This document shows, in pieces, positions 1 to 8,181 of a stretch of DNA of 64,000 nt. The first letter of the stretch is position 1. Each line of letters starts with the position of its first letter. Both the position numbers and the translations under genes were made by a program. Source of the stretch: PALSA-911 sp963743035 (GTDB lineage Bacteria > Pseudomonadota > Alphaproteobacteria > Acetobacterales > Acetobacteraceae); assembly GCA_963743035.1 (NCBI GenBank), contig CAVUOB010000011.1:62001-126000 (forward strand). Direction: 5' to 3'. A model generated the notes under the pieces. The model did no database searches and was not told the DNA's origin. It saw nothing but the letters and a program-made list of their open reading frames with translations.

Positions 1-86
1 GCTTCGCCTAGCGCGCGCGTGGGCCTCGCTTCCACGCCTTTGTTACGATGTCTGTCCCGCACGCGCAAATTTCCCCGCAAAGGCCG

Positions 87-117
87 GTTGACTGAGGTTC
101 AACTTATATATCATATC
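87..117 (+). promoter_or_regulatory. Candidate sigma-70 promoter with overlapping inverted repeat
   Basis: A -35-like TTGACT lies at 88-93, and -10-like TCATAT (111-116) or CATATC (112-117) follows after 17 or 18 bases. The stretch is far more AT-rich than its surroundings and lies about 90 bases before the first gene of the catabolic operon. An inverted repeat, GTTGA (87-91) and TCAAC (99-103), overlaps the -35 element and could be a repressor operator. No regulator gene is visible nearby. This is inferred from sequence only. Confidence 0.45.
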
Positions 118-207
118 AGATTTTAGCGAAGCCGCGATGAGGGCGACGCGCATCGTTCGAACCGTCGGCATGCCCCCGCATTCGCCGTGCATGAAGGAGA
201 TGGAGCC

Positions 208-888
208 ATGAGCAGGCCGTGGGACGGCATTATTTCCGAGGACGAGCAGCGCGCCTATAACGCTTCCGGCTTCGGGCGCAGCACGGGGATCGGCACCCGT
301 CCCGCGCTGCTCATCATCGACGTGCAGTACCGCACCGTCGGCACCAGGCCGCAGCCCTTCTGGGAAGCGATCAAGGAATTCCCCACCTCCTGCGGCGAGG
401 TCGGCTGGAACGCGGTCGGCAACATCCAGAAGCTGCTCGGCCTGTTTCGCGCCCGCGGCTGGCCGGTGCTGTACCCGCATGTCTCGCCCAAGGAATCGTT
501 CGATTACGGCCGACTGTCGGACAAGGTGCCGGCGATCATGAACGTGGCCAGCAAGGGCTATGAGTTCGTGGCCGAGATCGCGCCCGGTCCGACCGACATC
601 CTGCTGCCGAAGAAGCATCCGAGCGCGTTCTTCGGCACGCCGCTCGCCAGCTACCTGATCAACGCCGGCGCCGACACGCTGGTCGTCACCGGTTGCACCA
701 CCAGCGGCTGCGTGCGCGGCAGCGTGGTCGATGGTTTCGCCTACAACTTCCGTGTGCTGGTGCCGGAAGATGCGGTCTACGACCGCAGCGCGACCTCGCA
801 CGCGGTCAATCTGTTCGACATGGCCTCCAAATACGCGGACGTCATGCCGACGGGTGATGCCATTACCAAACTTGAAGCGCTCGGCTGA
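208..888 (+). CDS. Isochorismatase-like cysteine hydrolase (N-carbamoylsarcosine amidase/maleamate amidase type)
   Basis: This 226-residue protein has the layout of the isochorismatase-like amidase family. The catalytic triad is visible as Asp38 (LLIIDVQ), Lys135 or Lys136 (LPKKHPSAFFGT) and Cys168 (TTSGCVRGSVVD). The TTSGCVR context resembles N-carbamoylsarcosine amidase and maleamate amidohydrolase more than true isochorismatase. Such enzymes cleave a C-N bond of a small amide or ureide and release ammonia. I chose ATG 208 because AAGGAGA sits just upstream; an in-frame GTG at 187 would add seven residues without a ribosome site. It is the first gene of an operon that also encodes an ABC importer and a cyclic amidohydrolase, so it probably performs the linear-amide step after ring opening. 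The substrate is not known. Confidence 0.85.
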   Translation: MSRPWDGIISEDEQRAYNASGFGRSTGIGTRPALLIIDVQYRTVGTRPQPFWEAIKEFPTSCGEVGWNAVGNIQKLLGLFRARGWPVLYPHVSPKESFDYGRLSDKVPAIMNVASKGYEFVAEIAPGPTDILLPKKHPSAFFGTPLASYLINAGADTLVVTGCTTSGCVRGSVVDGFAYNFRVLVPEDAVYDRSATSHAVNLFDMASKYADVMPTGDAITKLEALG

Positions 889-914
889 AGCGCGCACAAA
901 TGAAGGGATTGACC

Positions 915-2084
915 ATGGATGATACGTCGGTGGCGCTGCGGCGCCGGACCTTGCTCGCGGGGCTTGGCGCGATCGGTGTGGCCGCAATCGCCGCGACGGA
1001 CGCGAAGGCGGAGGCGGCGCCCATGCGCTTCGGCCTCGCCATGCCACTCACCGGCGGGCAGGCGACCTATGGCCAGGACCAGGTCAAGGCGGCGCAATGG
1101 GCGATCGACGACATCAACAAGGCGGGCGGGATCAACGGCAGGCCGTTGGCCGCGATCGTGCTCGACACCCAGGCCGACGCGCAGACCGGCATCCAGGCCG
1201 CCACCCGCCTGGCCTCGGTGGAGAAGGTGCCGGCATTCGTCACCGCCTGGTCCGACGTGGTGAAGGCCGTGGCCCCGATCGCCAACAACTCCAAGGTCGT
1301 GGAGCTCTCGGTCGGCGCCAACTCGGCCGACATCGCCAGGCTCGGCGATTATGTCTACACCACCTTCCCGCTGGCGGCAGTCGACATCACCGCGGTCGCC
1401 CATTACGCCGCGACCACGATGAAGAAGCAGCGCGCCGCGGTGCTTTACATCAACAACGAAACCGGCACCGTGGCTGCGCAGATCTATCGCGACGTGTTCA
1501 CCAAGGCGGGCGGCAAGATCGTTGCCTATGAGGCCTATGACCCGAAGGCGACCGACTGGACGGGCACCCTGCTCAAGCTGCGCATGGCCTCGCCGGATAT
1601 CATCCATATCCAGGGCCTGATTGCCGATACGCCCCAGGTCATCGCCCAGCTGCGCCAGCTTGGCATGTCGCAGCCGATTTCCTCCTATTCCGCCATCTAT
1701 AATCCGAAGCTGATCCAGCAGCTCGGCCCGGCGGCGAACAACGTCATCGCCACCTCCCTGGCACCCGGCGTCAACGACAGCCCGGCGGTGAAGGCCTATG
1801 TCGAGCGCTGGAAGAAGGAGGTCGGCCGCGAGCCGAACGGCCTGCCTTATACGCAGTATCTCTATGACGCGCCCTATCTGGTGGCGGCCGTCTTCAAGTC
1901 GCTCGACGACAAGAAGATCCCGGTCACCGGCGAGAATTTCCGCAAGGAGATGCTCGCGATCCGCAGCTTCGACCTGCCGCTGACCGGCAAGCTGACATTC
2001 GCCGACGACCACACGATCAGCAAGCCGGTCTACCTGATGGAAGTGAAGGACGGAGCCTGGACCCAGCTGGCCGTGGTCGATTGA
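915..2084 (+). CDS. ABC transporter substrate-binding protein, branched-chain amino acid type
   Basis: This 389-residue periplasmic binding protein is of the Leu/Ile/Val-binding (Peripla_BP_6) class. A Tat-like signal, RRRTLLAGLGAIGVAA, ends near the Ala-rich stretch TDAKAEAA, and the mature protein opens with the typical segment GLAMPLTGGQATYGQDQ. ATG 915 is preferred over ATG 900 because AAGGGA (902-907) lies at suitable spacing. It should capture the substrate for the LivH/M/G/F proteins encoded next. Despite the family name, such proteins bind many small acids, amides and aromatics. The operon context argues for a cyclic amide or ureide, or its ring-opened product, rather than leucine. 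Confidence 0.9.
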   Translation: MDDTSVALRRRTLLAGLGAIGVAAIAATDAKAEAAPMRFGLAMPLTGGQATYGQDQVKAAQWAIDDINKAGGINGRPLAAIVLDTQADAQTGIQAATRLASVEKVPAFVTAWSDVVKAVAPIANNSKVVELSVGANSADIARLGDYVYTTFPLAAVDITAVAHYAATTMKKQRAAVLYINNETGTVAAQIYRDVFTKAGGKIVAYEAYDPKATDWTGTLLKLRMASPDIIHIQGLIADTPQVIAQLRQLGMSQPISSYSAIYNPKLIQQLGPAANNVIATSLAPGVNDSPAVKAYVERWKKEVGREPNGLPYTQYLYDAPYLVAAVFKSLDDKKIPVTGENFRKEMLAIRSFDLPLTGKLTFADDHTISKPVYLMEVKDGAWTQLAVVD

Positions 2085-2128
2085 GCGACGCGACCACCCA
2101 GGCAGCCTGACCGCACGGATCGGATCGC

Positions 2129-3064
2129 ATGTTCTCACTTCCCATACTGGCACAGATCATGTGGACGTCGCTCGCGACGTCCACATGCTTCGTGCTGTTC
2201 GCCCTTGCCTTCGCCCTGGTGCTCAAGGTGAACCGGGTCTTCAACTTCGCCCAGGCGGCGATGATGACGGTCGGGTTCTATGCCGCCTTCAGCGTGGTGG
2301 GGCTGGCGAACGGCCCCGCCTGGCTTGGCTTCGCCGCGGCGATCGCGGCCTCGGTGGCGATGGCGGTCCTGCTGGAAATCTTCGGGTTTCGCGTGCTGCG
2401 CCGGCGGCGGGCTTCCTCGATGTTCGTGTTCATCTTCGCGCTGGTCGTTTCGGAACTGGTCGCCTACCTGGTCATGCTGGTGTTCGGCACCTGGCCGGCG
2501 ACCATCTTCCCCTCCCTGTTCTGGCCGGTGACGCTGGTGGGGCCCGTCGCGGTCAGCCAGTGGGACGGACCGGCGCTCGCGGCCACCATTGCCGCCGTCG
2601 CCGCCCTGTTCGGCTATCTGCGCTTCTCGCGCTCCGGACAGTTCATGATCGCGGTCGCCGACAATCCGGACCTCGCGGAATTCTACGGCATCACCAAGGA
2701 CCGCATCCATCTGATCACCATGATCGTCGCGGGCCTGCTCACGGGGCTGGCGATGTTCCTGTACGGAACGCGCGCGCAGGTGCAGCCGATGGCGTCGATC
2801 GAGCTGCTGCTGTTTGCCATCGCCGCCACCATCATCGGCGGCATCGGCAATCTCGGCGGCACCGTGCTCACCGCCGTGGTGCTGGGCTTCGTGCAGAACG
2901 CGAGCGTGCTGTTCATTCCTTCCGAATGGCAGGGCTTCCTGCTCTACGTCTTCCTGTTCCTGGCCATCGTGTTCTTCCCGAAGGGCATCCGCCTGCCGGA
3001 GCGCCGGCTGGCCCGCGCCGCGCCGCCGCCATCGATCACTGACGCCAAGCCGGAGGAGGCGTAG
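2129..3064 (+). CDS. livH: Branched-chain-type ABC transporter permease LivH
   Basis: This 311-residue polytopic inner-membrane protein of the LivH family has about eight hydrophobic segments. It carries the family segments KVNRVFNFAQAAMMTVG near the N-terminus and ATIIGGIGNLGGTVLTAVVLG in the C-terminal half. It would form the translocation channel together with LivM, encoded two bases downstream. The ribosome site before ATG 2129 is weak (GGATCGGATCGC), so translational coupling to the binding-protein gene 44 bases upstream is likely to matter. Confidence 0.9.
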   Translation: MFSLPILAQIMWTSLATSTCFVLFALAFALVLKVNRVFNFAQAAMMTVGFYAAFSVVGLANGPAWLGFAAAIAASVAMAVLLEIFGFRVLRRRRASSMFVFIFALVVSELVAYLVMLVFGTWPATIFPSLFWPVTLVGPVAVSQWDGPALAATIAAVAALFGYLRFSRSGQFMIAVADNPDLAEFYGITKDRIHLITMIVAGLLTGLAMFLYGTRAQVQPMASIELLLFAIAATIIGGIGNLGGTVLTAVVLGFVQNASVLFIPSEWQGFLLYVFLFLAIVFFPKGIRLPERRLARAAPPPSITDAKPEEA

Positions 3065-3066
3065 CC

Positions 3067-3963
3067 ATGGAATATTTCTATGCCATCGCCATCCTGATGG
3101 CGCTCTACGTCATCCTGGCGACCAGCTTCAATTTCGTCATCGGCTATGGCGGGCTGATCTCCATCGCCCATCCGGTCTTCTATGCCATCGGCGCCTATGG
3201 CTCGGCGCTGCTGGCACGCGACATGGGGGTGCCGGTCTTCCTGGCGATCCCGGCCGGCGGGTTGATCGCGCTGGTCGCCTCCGTGGCGGTCGCGCTGCCG
3301 TCGCTTCGTATCTCCGGAGACTATCTGCTGATCGCCTCGATCGGCTTTCAGCTCGGCATTCTCGAGGTGATCAAGAACCTGCCCTGGACCGGCGGTGCCG
3401 GCGGGCTGACCAACATCCCCTCGTTTCTGACGCAGACCGCGGGACGCGAGGCCTATGTGGCCTTCGCCATCGCCGCCGCGATCGGCTCGGTGCTGCTGCT
3501 GCGCTGGATCGCGCAGGGGCCGTATGGCCGGGCGATGAGCGCGATGCGCGACGACGAGCCCGCCTTCGCCGCCCTCGGGCGCAACGCGATGGCAATGAAG
3601 ATCGCGATCTTCGCGCTGGGCTCGGGCCTCGCCGGCCTCGCCGGCGGGATCTACGTGCATTACTTCCGCTTCATCGCGCCCGGCCAGTTCGACATCCTGC
3701 AATCCTCGGCGCTGCTCACCATGGTGGTCGTCGGCGGGTTGCGCAGCACCTGGGGCCCGATCGTCGGCGCCATCGCGCTGGAGGCGTTGCCGCAGGCGAT
3801 CACCTTCGTGAATCTGCCGCCCAGCGTGCTCGGGCCGCTGCAGGGCATCCTGTTCACCACCCTGGTGCTGATCTTCATGTTCGTCCGCCCGCAGGGCCTG
3901 ATCGCCGCCAGCGAACGCTGGCAAGGCCGCAACGAGGAGGCGCGCGATGCACGCCGGGCTTGA
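3067..3963 (+). CDS. livM: Branched-chain-type ABC transporter permease LivM
   Basis: This 298-residue polytopic permease of the LivM family has the hallmark N-terminal segment SFNFVIGYGGLISIAHP and the C-terminal cytoplasmic-loop segment MVVVGGLRSTWGPIVGA. A strong ribosome site (GGAGGAGG) precedes ATG 3067, overlapping the end of livH. It lacks the long N-terminal extension of E. coli LivM, as is common in proteobacterial paralogues. It partners LivH, and its 3' end overlaps livG by 17 bases. Confidence 0.9.
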   Translation: MEYFYAIAILMALYVILATSFNFVIGYGGLISIAHPVFYAIGAYGSALLARDMGVPVFLAIPAGGLIALVASVAVALPSLRISGDYLLIASIGFQLGILEVIKNLPWTGGAGGLTNIPSFLTQTAGREAYVAFAIAAAIGSVLLLRWIAQGPYGRAMSAMRDDEPAFAALGRNAMAMKIAIFALGSGLAGLAGGIYVHYFRFIAPGQFDILQSSALLTMVVVGGLRSTWGPIVGAIALEALPQAITFVNLPPSVLGPLQGILFTTLVLIFMFVRPQGLIAASERWQGRNEEARDARRA

Positions 3964-4705
3964 GGTCACCAATCTCTGCAAGCGTTTCGGCGGCATCGTC
4001 GTCGCCGATGCGATCCATCTGACCGTGCCGGCCGGGCGCATCGTCGGGCTGATCGGCCCCAACGGCGCCGGCAAGACCTCGTTCTTCAACCTGGTTTCCG
4101 GCATGGTGCCGCCCGATGCCGGCCGTATCCGGCTCGACGGCAAGGACCTGACGAGCCTGACGATCCCCGAGCGCGCGCGCCTCGGCCTCGCCCGGACCTG
4201 GCAGAATCTCCGCCTGTTCCCGTCGCTGTCGGTGCTCGACAACCTGCTGATCGGCCCGCGCGATTATCCAGGCGAGCGCCTGGCCGCGCTCGCCTTCCAT
4301 TCCGGACGCATTCGCCGGACTGGGAAGGAAGACCGGCTGAAGGCGCTGGAAGTGCTGGAGCGGACCGGGCTCGCGGGCATCGCCGATACCGAAATCGCCA
4401 ATGTGCCCTATGGCCAGCAGAAGCTGATCGGCGTGGCGCGGGCGCTGATGAACGATCCGCGCTGCCTGCTGCTGGACGAGCCAATGGCCGGGGTCGAGGG
4501 CCATGCCTACCGCACCATCCAGAGCGTGGTGCGTGGCCTCGCCGAAAGCGGTGTCGCGGTCTGCGTCGTCGAGCACAATGTCGCCTTCATCCGCGATCTC
4601 TGCGACGAGGGCGTGTTCATGTTCGCGGGCAAGGTGCTCGCCCGCGGCGACGTCGAGAGCCTGGTGGCGGATCCCCGGCTCACTGAACTCTACTTCGGAA
4701 CCTGA
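3947..4705 (+). CDS. livG: ABC transporter ATP-binding protein LivG
   Basis: This 252-residue ABC ATPase has Walker A GPNGAGKTSFFN, a signature region YGQQKLIGVARALM and Walker B CLLLDEPMAGVE, followed by the H-loop VVEHNVAFI. The signature is degenerate, as is usual for LivG. It starts inside the end of livM after GAGGAGG. Together with LivF it would energise import through LivH/LivM. Confidence 0.9.
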   Translation: MHAGLEVTNLCKRFGGIVVADAIHLTVPAGRIVGLIGPNGAGKTSFFNLVSGMVPPDAGRIRLDGKDLTSLTIPERARLGLARTWQNLRLFPSLSVLDNLLIGPRDYPGERLAALAFHSGRIRRTGKEDRLKALEVLERTGLAGIADTEIANVPYGQQKLIGVARALMNDPRCLLLDEPMAGVEGHAYRTIQSVVRGLAESGVAVCVVEHNVAFIRDLCDEGVFMFAGKVLARGDVESLVADPRLTELYFGT

Positions 4706-4709
4706 ACGG

Positions 4710-5393
4710 ATGCTGGAGATCGATCACCTCACCGCCCGCCACGGGACGCTGACGGCGCTGAACAACGTGTCCTTCGCGCTGGAGGAGGGGCAGCGCCTGG
4801 GCGTCTTCGGCCATAACGGCGCCGGCAAGACCACGCTGTTGCGCTGCATCGTCGGCGCCCATGTGCCGCATGCGGGCATGGTGCGGTTTCAGAACCGGCC
4901 GATCGCCGCCGGCCATGTTGCCGAGAATGTCCGCCACGGCATCGCCTTCGTGGCGCAGGGCCACAACGTCTTTCCCAACCTGTCGGTCGAGAAGAACCTG
5001 CGCATCGCCGGCCTGCTGTTCGACCAGACCTTCGCCAAGGAGGTGCTGCGGATCTTCCCGGTGCTCGAGGAACGCCGCCACCAGCGGGCCGGCTCGATGT
5101 CGGGCGGCGAGCAGCAGATGCTGGCGCTGGGAATGGCGCTGATGACGCAGCCGAAATGGCTGCTGCTGGACGAGCCCTCGACCGGGCTCGCGCCGGTGAT
5201 CGTGCGCAACGTCATGCGCCAACTGCGCGAGATCAATGAAACCATCGGCACCGGGCTGATCATCGTCGAACAGAACGTGCCGGCGACGCTGAAGACCGTG
5301 GAACGTGCGGTCATCCTGAAATCCGCTTCGGTGGTGTTCGACGGCCCGGCCGAGACGCTGGGCAGCAGCCCCGATCTCTGGGAATGGTTCTGA
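4710..5393 (+). CDS. livF: ABC transporter ATP-binding protein LivF
   Basis: This 227-residue ABC ATPase has Walker A GHNGAGKTTLLR, signature MSGGEQQMLALGMAL, Walker B WLLLDEPSTGLAP and H-loop VEQNV. The start ATG 4710 (MLEIDHLTARHG) lies four bases after the livG stop. An open frame extends upstream through livG but has no homology there. It is the second ATPase of the importer. Its stop codon overlaps the next start (TGATG), so downstream enzyme genes are translationally coupled to the transporter. Confidence 0.9.
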   Translation: MLEIDHLTARHGTLTALNNVSFALEEGQRLGVFGHNGAGKTTLLRCIVGAHVPHAGMVRFQNRPIAAGHVAENVRHGIAFVAQGHNVFPNLSVEKNLRIAGLLFDQTFAKEVLRIFPVLEERRHQRAGSMSGGEQQMLALGMALMTQPKWLLLDEPSTGLAPVIVRNVMRQLREINETIGTGLIIVEQNVPATLKTVERAVILKSASVVFDGPAETLGSSPDLWEWF

Positions 5394-6811
5394 TGGCAAG
5401 CGAACGAAACGACCCGGAGGCGCGCGCGCAAACGGCCGAGGGCATGCGCGCGCTGGCGCGCTGGGCCGCCTCGCCGGAGGCGCGCCGGTTGCCCGATGCG
5501 GTCCGCCGCCGTGCCGCGCTGATATTGCTGGACGACCTCGGCGCCATGGTCGCCGGCGCGCGGGAACCGCAGGTCGGCGCCGCCTGCGCCGGATTTCTCC
5601 GTGCCGCCGGCAGCGCCGAGGCGACCCTGTTCGCTCCCGGCGCGCCGCGTCTGGACCGCTATTCGGCGGCCGGCGCCAACGGCCTCGCCGCCGCCTGGTG
5701 CGAACTGGATGAAGGCTATCGCGCCATTCCCTGCCATGCCGGCGCCTATCTGCTCTCGGCGCTGCTGGCCGAGGCCGAGGCCAAGGGGGCGAGCGTCGGG
5801 GCGAGCGTCGCGGATGTGCTGGACGCGATCGCCATCGCCTACGAGATCACCATCCGGATCGCGCACGCCTTTCCCTTCGTGCCGCTGAACGTGCATCCGC
5901 ATGCCGCCTTCGCGACCATCGGCGCCGCGGCCGGCGCCGCCGCCGCCCGCCGCCTGGACGCGGAGCAACTGCTCGGCGCGGTGACCGGCGCGGCCAGCAT
6001 GTCCTTCGCCGGGCCGTTCGATCATGCGCCCAAGGGCGCGCTGATCCGCAACGCCTGGACCTCCGCCGGGGCCTGGATCGGCCTGCGCGCCGTGGACTGG
6101 GCGCAGGCCGGCATCGCCGGCCTGGCGGAAACGCCGTATGACGTGTTCGCCGTCTGCTTCGGCACCGAGGCGCATCCCGCCCGGCTCGCCGAGGGTCTCG
6201 GCGCGGCGTGGGGCGTCTCGCGCGGCTATCACAAGATTTTCGCCTGCTGCCAGTACGCCCACTCCACGGTGGAAGCGAGCCTGAAGCTGCACGCGCGTCT
6301 GGGGGACCGGCAGACGGCCGACGCGCTCCGCGAGATCGTGGTCGAGACGCATCCGCTCGGGCTGACGCTGACCACGGTGGAGCCGGCGACGGTGCTGGCC
6401 GCCAAATTCTCCATGCCGCACGCCGCGGCCGCGGTGGCGCGGCTCGGCACCGGCGGGCAGGGCGCCTTCTCCGGCGCGGCCCTGCAGGATCCCGCCATCG
6501 CCGGCCTGCGCCGCCAGGTGCGGCTGCAGCCGATCGTGCCGATCGGCGCGCCGCCGAACGATCGGCCGGCGCGGGTGACCTGGCGCTTCCAGGACGGCAC
6601 CGAATGGTCGGAGGCCTGCGACAGCGCCCGCGGCGGGGCGGATCAGCCGTTCGACGATGCGACGTTGCTGGCGAAACTTTCCGACAACACCGCGACCGTA
6701 TTCCCGGCGATGCGCGCCACCCTGGAGGCGATCCTTGCCGGCGAGCCGGCGGCGCTCGCGCGCGGCTGGGCGGAGACGGTGCGATTGATGACCAACCAGG
6801 AGACCGCGTGA
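5393..6811 (+). CDS. MmgE/PrpD family protein (first copy)
   Basis: This 472-residue protein belongs to the MmgE/PrpD superfamily, whose members include 2-methylcitrate dehydratase, cis-aconitate decarboxylase and iminodisuccinate epimerase. Visible family features are the N-terminal helical region with ALILLDDLGAMVAGA, the segment AYEITIRIAHAFPF, and the conserved KIFACCQYAHSTVEA in the C-terminal half. These enzymes act on di- or tricarboxylic acids by dehydration, decarboxylation or epimerisation. ATG 5393 overlaps the livF stop; ATG 5384 would add three residues. A 12-base near-perfect tandem duplication (about 5786-5809) encodes a repeated GASV. A second, diverged MmgE/PrpD gene lies downstream, so the pair may form a heteromer or act in sequence. 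Confidence 0.8.
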   Translation: MASERNDPEARAQTAEGMRALARWAASPEARRLPDAVRRRAALILLDDLGAMVAGAREPQVGAACAGFLRAAGSAEATLFAPGAPRLDRYSAAGANGLAAAWCELDEGYRAIPCHAGAYLLSALLAEAEAKGASVGASVADVLDAIAIAYEITIRIAHAFPFVPLNVHPHAAFATIGAAAGAAAARRLDAEQLLGAVTGAASMSFAGPFDHAPKGALIRNAWTSAGAWIGLRAVDWAQAGIAGLAETPYDVFAVCFGTEAHPARLAEGLGAAWGVSRGYHKIFACCQYAHSTVEASLKLHARLGDRQTADALREIVVETHPLGLTLTTVEPATVLAAKFSMPHAAAAVARLGTGGQGAFSGAALQDPAIAGLRRQVRLQPIVPIGAPPNDRPARVTWRFQDGTEWSEACDSARGGADQPFDDATLLAKLSDNTATVFPAMRATLEAILAGEPAALARGWAETVRLMTNQETA

Positions 6812-8181
6812 TGCAGGCTGATGTGGATGTTCTCGTAATCGGCGCCGGAGCGTGCGGGCTGGCGGCGGCGATCGCCGCGCATGACGCGGGCGCATCGGTG
6901 GCGGTCGTCGAGAAGCTCGACCGGCCCGGCGGCAATTCCTCGCTCTCCACCGGTTCGGTGCCGGCGGCAGGCAGCCGGTTCCAGCGCGAAGCCGGCGTCG
7001 CCGACAACCCGGAGACGATGATCCGCGACCTGATGGCCATCGCCGGGGAAACCGACGATCCCGCCCTGGTCCGCCGGCTGGCCGAGGTGTCGGCCGACAC
7101 GGTGGAGTGGCTGGTCGATACCGTCGGCGCGCGGCTGAAGCTGGTGACGGCTTACAAGCATATCGGCCACTCCGTGCCGCGGCTGCATGCGCCGCTGTCG
7201 CGGCGCGGGCAGGATCTGGTCGACGACCTGCTGGCCGCGGTGGCAAAGCGGGAAATCCCGCTCGCGGTCGGTAACGCGGTGCGCGACCTGATCGTCGATG
7301 CCGGCGCGGTCGGCGGCGCGGTGATCGACAGCGGCCAGGGACGCGAGGAGATCCGCGCCCGCAAGACCATCCTGTCGGTCAACGGTTTCGCCGGAAACCC
7401 CGACCTGGTGCGCCGCTTCTGTCCGGAAATCGCCGGGGCGCAGTATTTCGGCGCCCTCGGTTCGACCGGCGAGGCGATCCTGTGGGGCGAGCGGCTCGGC
7501 GCTGATCTGGCCAACATGGCGGCCTATCAGGGCTACGCCGCGGTGGCCTATCCGCAGGGCAGCCTGCTGTCCTGGACCACGATCGAAAAGGGCGGCCTGC
7601 TGGTCGGCGGCGATGCGAGGCGGTTCGGCAATGAGAGCCTCGGCTATTCCGGCTATGCCCGCATCGTGCTCGGCCAGGGAAGCGAGGCCTTCGCGCTGTT
7701 CGACCAGCGGATCTTCGATATCGCCGCGCAGGAGGAGGAGTTCATGGAACTCTGGACCTATGGCGGGGTGAAGAAGGCCGACACGCCGGAGCAGGCCGCC
7801 GCCGCCTTCGGCCTCGATGGCGCGGTGCTGGCGCAAGAGGTCGCCGCCTATAACGAAGCCGCGCGCGGCGCTGGGGCGGACCTGTTCGGGCGGCGCGATT
7901 TCGGCCTCGGCCCGCTGCAGGCGCCGTTCTATATCGGCCGTGTCGTCCCCGGGCTGTTCCACACCCAGGGCGGCTTGCGGGTGGACGGCGACGGACGGGT
8001 GCTGCGGCCGGACGGGCAGCCGGTGGCGAACCTGTTCGCCGGCGGTGGCGCGGCGGCGGGGATCAGCGGACGCGCGGGCGCGCTCGGCTACGCCTCGGGC
8101 AACGGCCTGCTCTCGGCGATCGCGCTCGGCCGGCTGGCGGCGCTGGCCGCGGCGCGCGAAATCCGGGCCCTGGCGGCATGA
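6811..8181 (+). CDS. FAD-dependent oxidoreductase, fumarate reductase/ketosteroid dehydrogenase-like
   Basis: This 456-residue protein starts with a classical dinucleotide-binding motif, VLVIGAGACGLAAAIAAHDAG, followed by VVEKLDRPGGNSSLSTG, the pattern of the flavocytochrome c fumarate reductase and 3-ketosteroid dehydrogenase superfamily (FAD_binding_2). A second FAD contact, TQGGLRVDGDGRVL, and the C-terminal NLFAGGGAAAGISG and YASGNGLLSAIALGR segments are also present. There is no heme motif and no signal peptide, so it is a soluble cytoplasmic flavoenzyme. It likely reduces or desaturates a C=C bond next to a carboxylate. ATG 6811 overlaps the preceding stop. A much longer open frame extends upstream without homology. 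Confidence 0.85.
   Translation: MQADVDVLVIGAGACGLAAAIAAHDAGASVAVVEKLDRPGGNSSLSTGSVPAAGSRFQREAGVADNPETMIRDLMAIAGETDDPALVRRLAEVSADTVEWLVDTVGARLKLVTAYKHIGHSVPRLHAPLSRRGQDLVDDLLAAVAKREIPLAVGNAVRDLIVDAGAVGGAVIDSGQGREEIRARKTILSVNGFAGNPDLVRRFCPEIAGAQYFGALGSTGEAILWGERLGADLANMAAYQGYAAVAYPQGSLLSWTTIEKGGLLVGGDARRFGNESLGYSGYARIVLGQGSEAFALFDQRIFDIAAQEEEFMELWTYGGVKKADTPEQAAAAFGLDGAVLAQEVAAYNEAARGAGADLFGRRDFGLGPLQAPFYIGRVVPGLFHTQGGLRVDGDGRVLRPDGQPVANLFAGGGAAAGISGRAGALGYASGNGLLSAIALGRLAALAAAREIRALAA

Noticed and set aside
777..2153. Long open frame on the minus strand opposite the substrate-binding protein gene
   Set aside because: High-GC antisense shadow: the translation is Arg/Gly/His-rich without domains, while the plus strand encodes an unmistakable binding protein.
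4889..7246. 785-codon minus-strand open frame across livF, MmgE/PrpD and the flavoprotein gene
   Set aside because: It crosses three recognised genes, is extremely Arg/Ala/Pro-rich and has no motif; typical third-position GC shadow.
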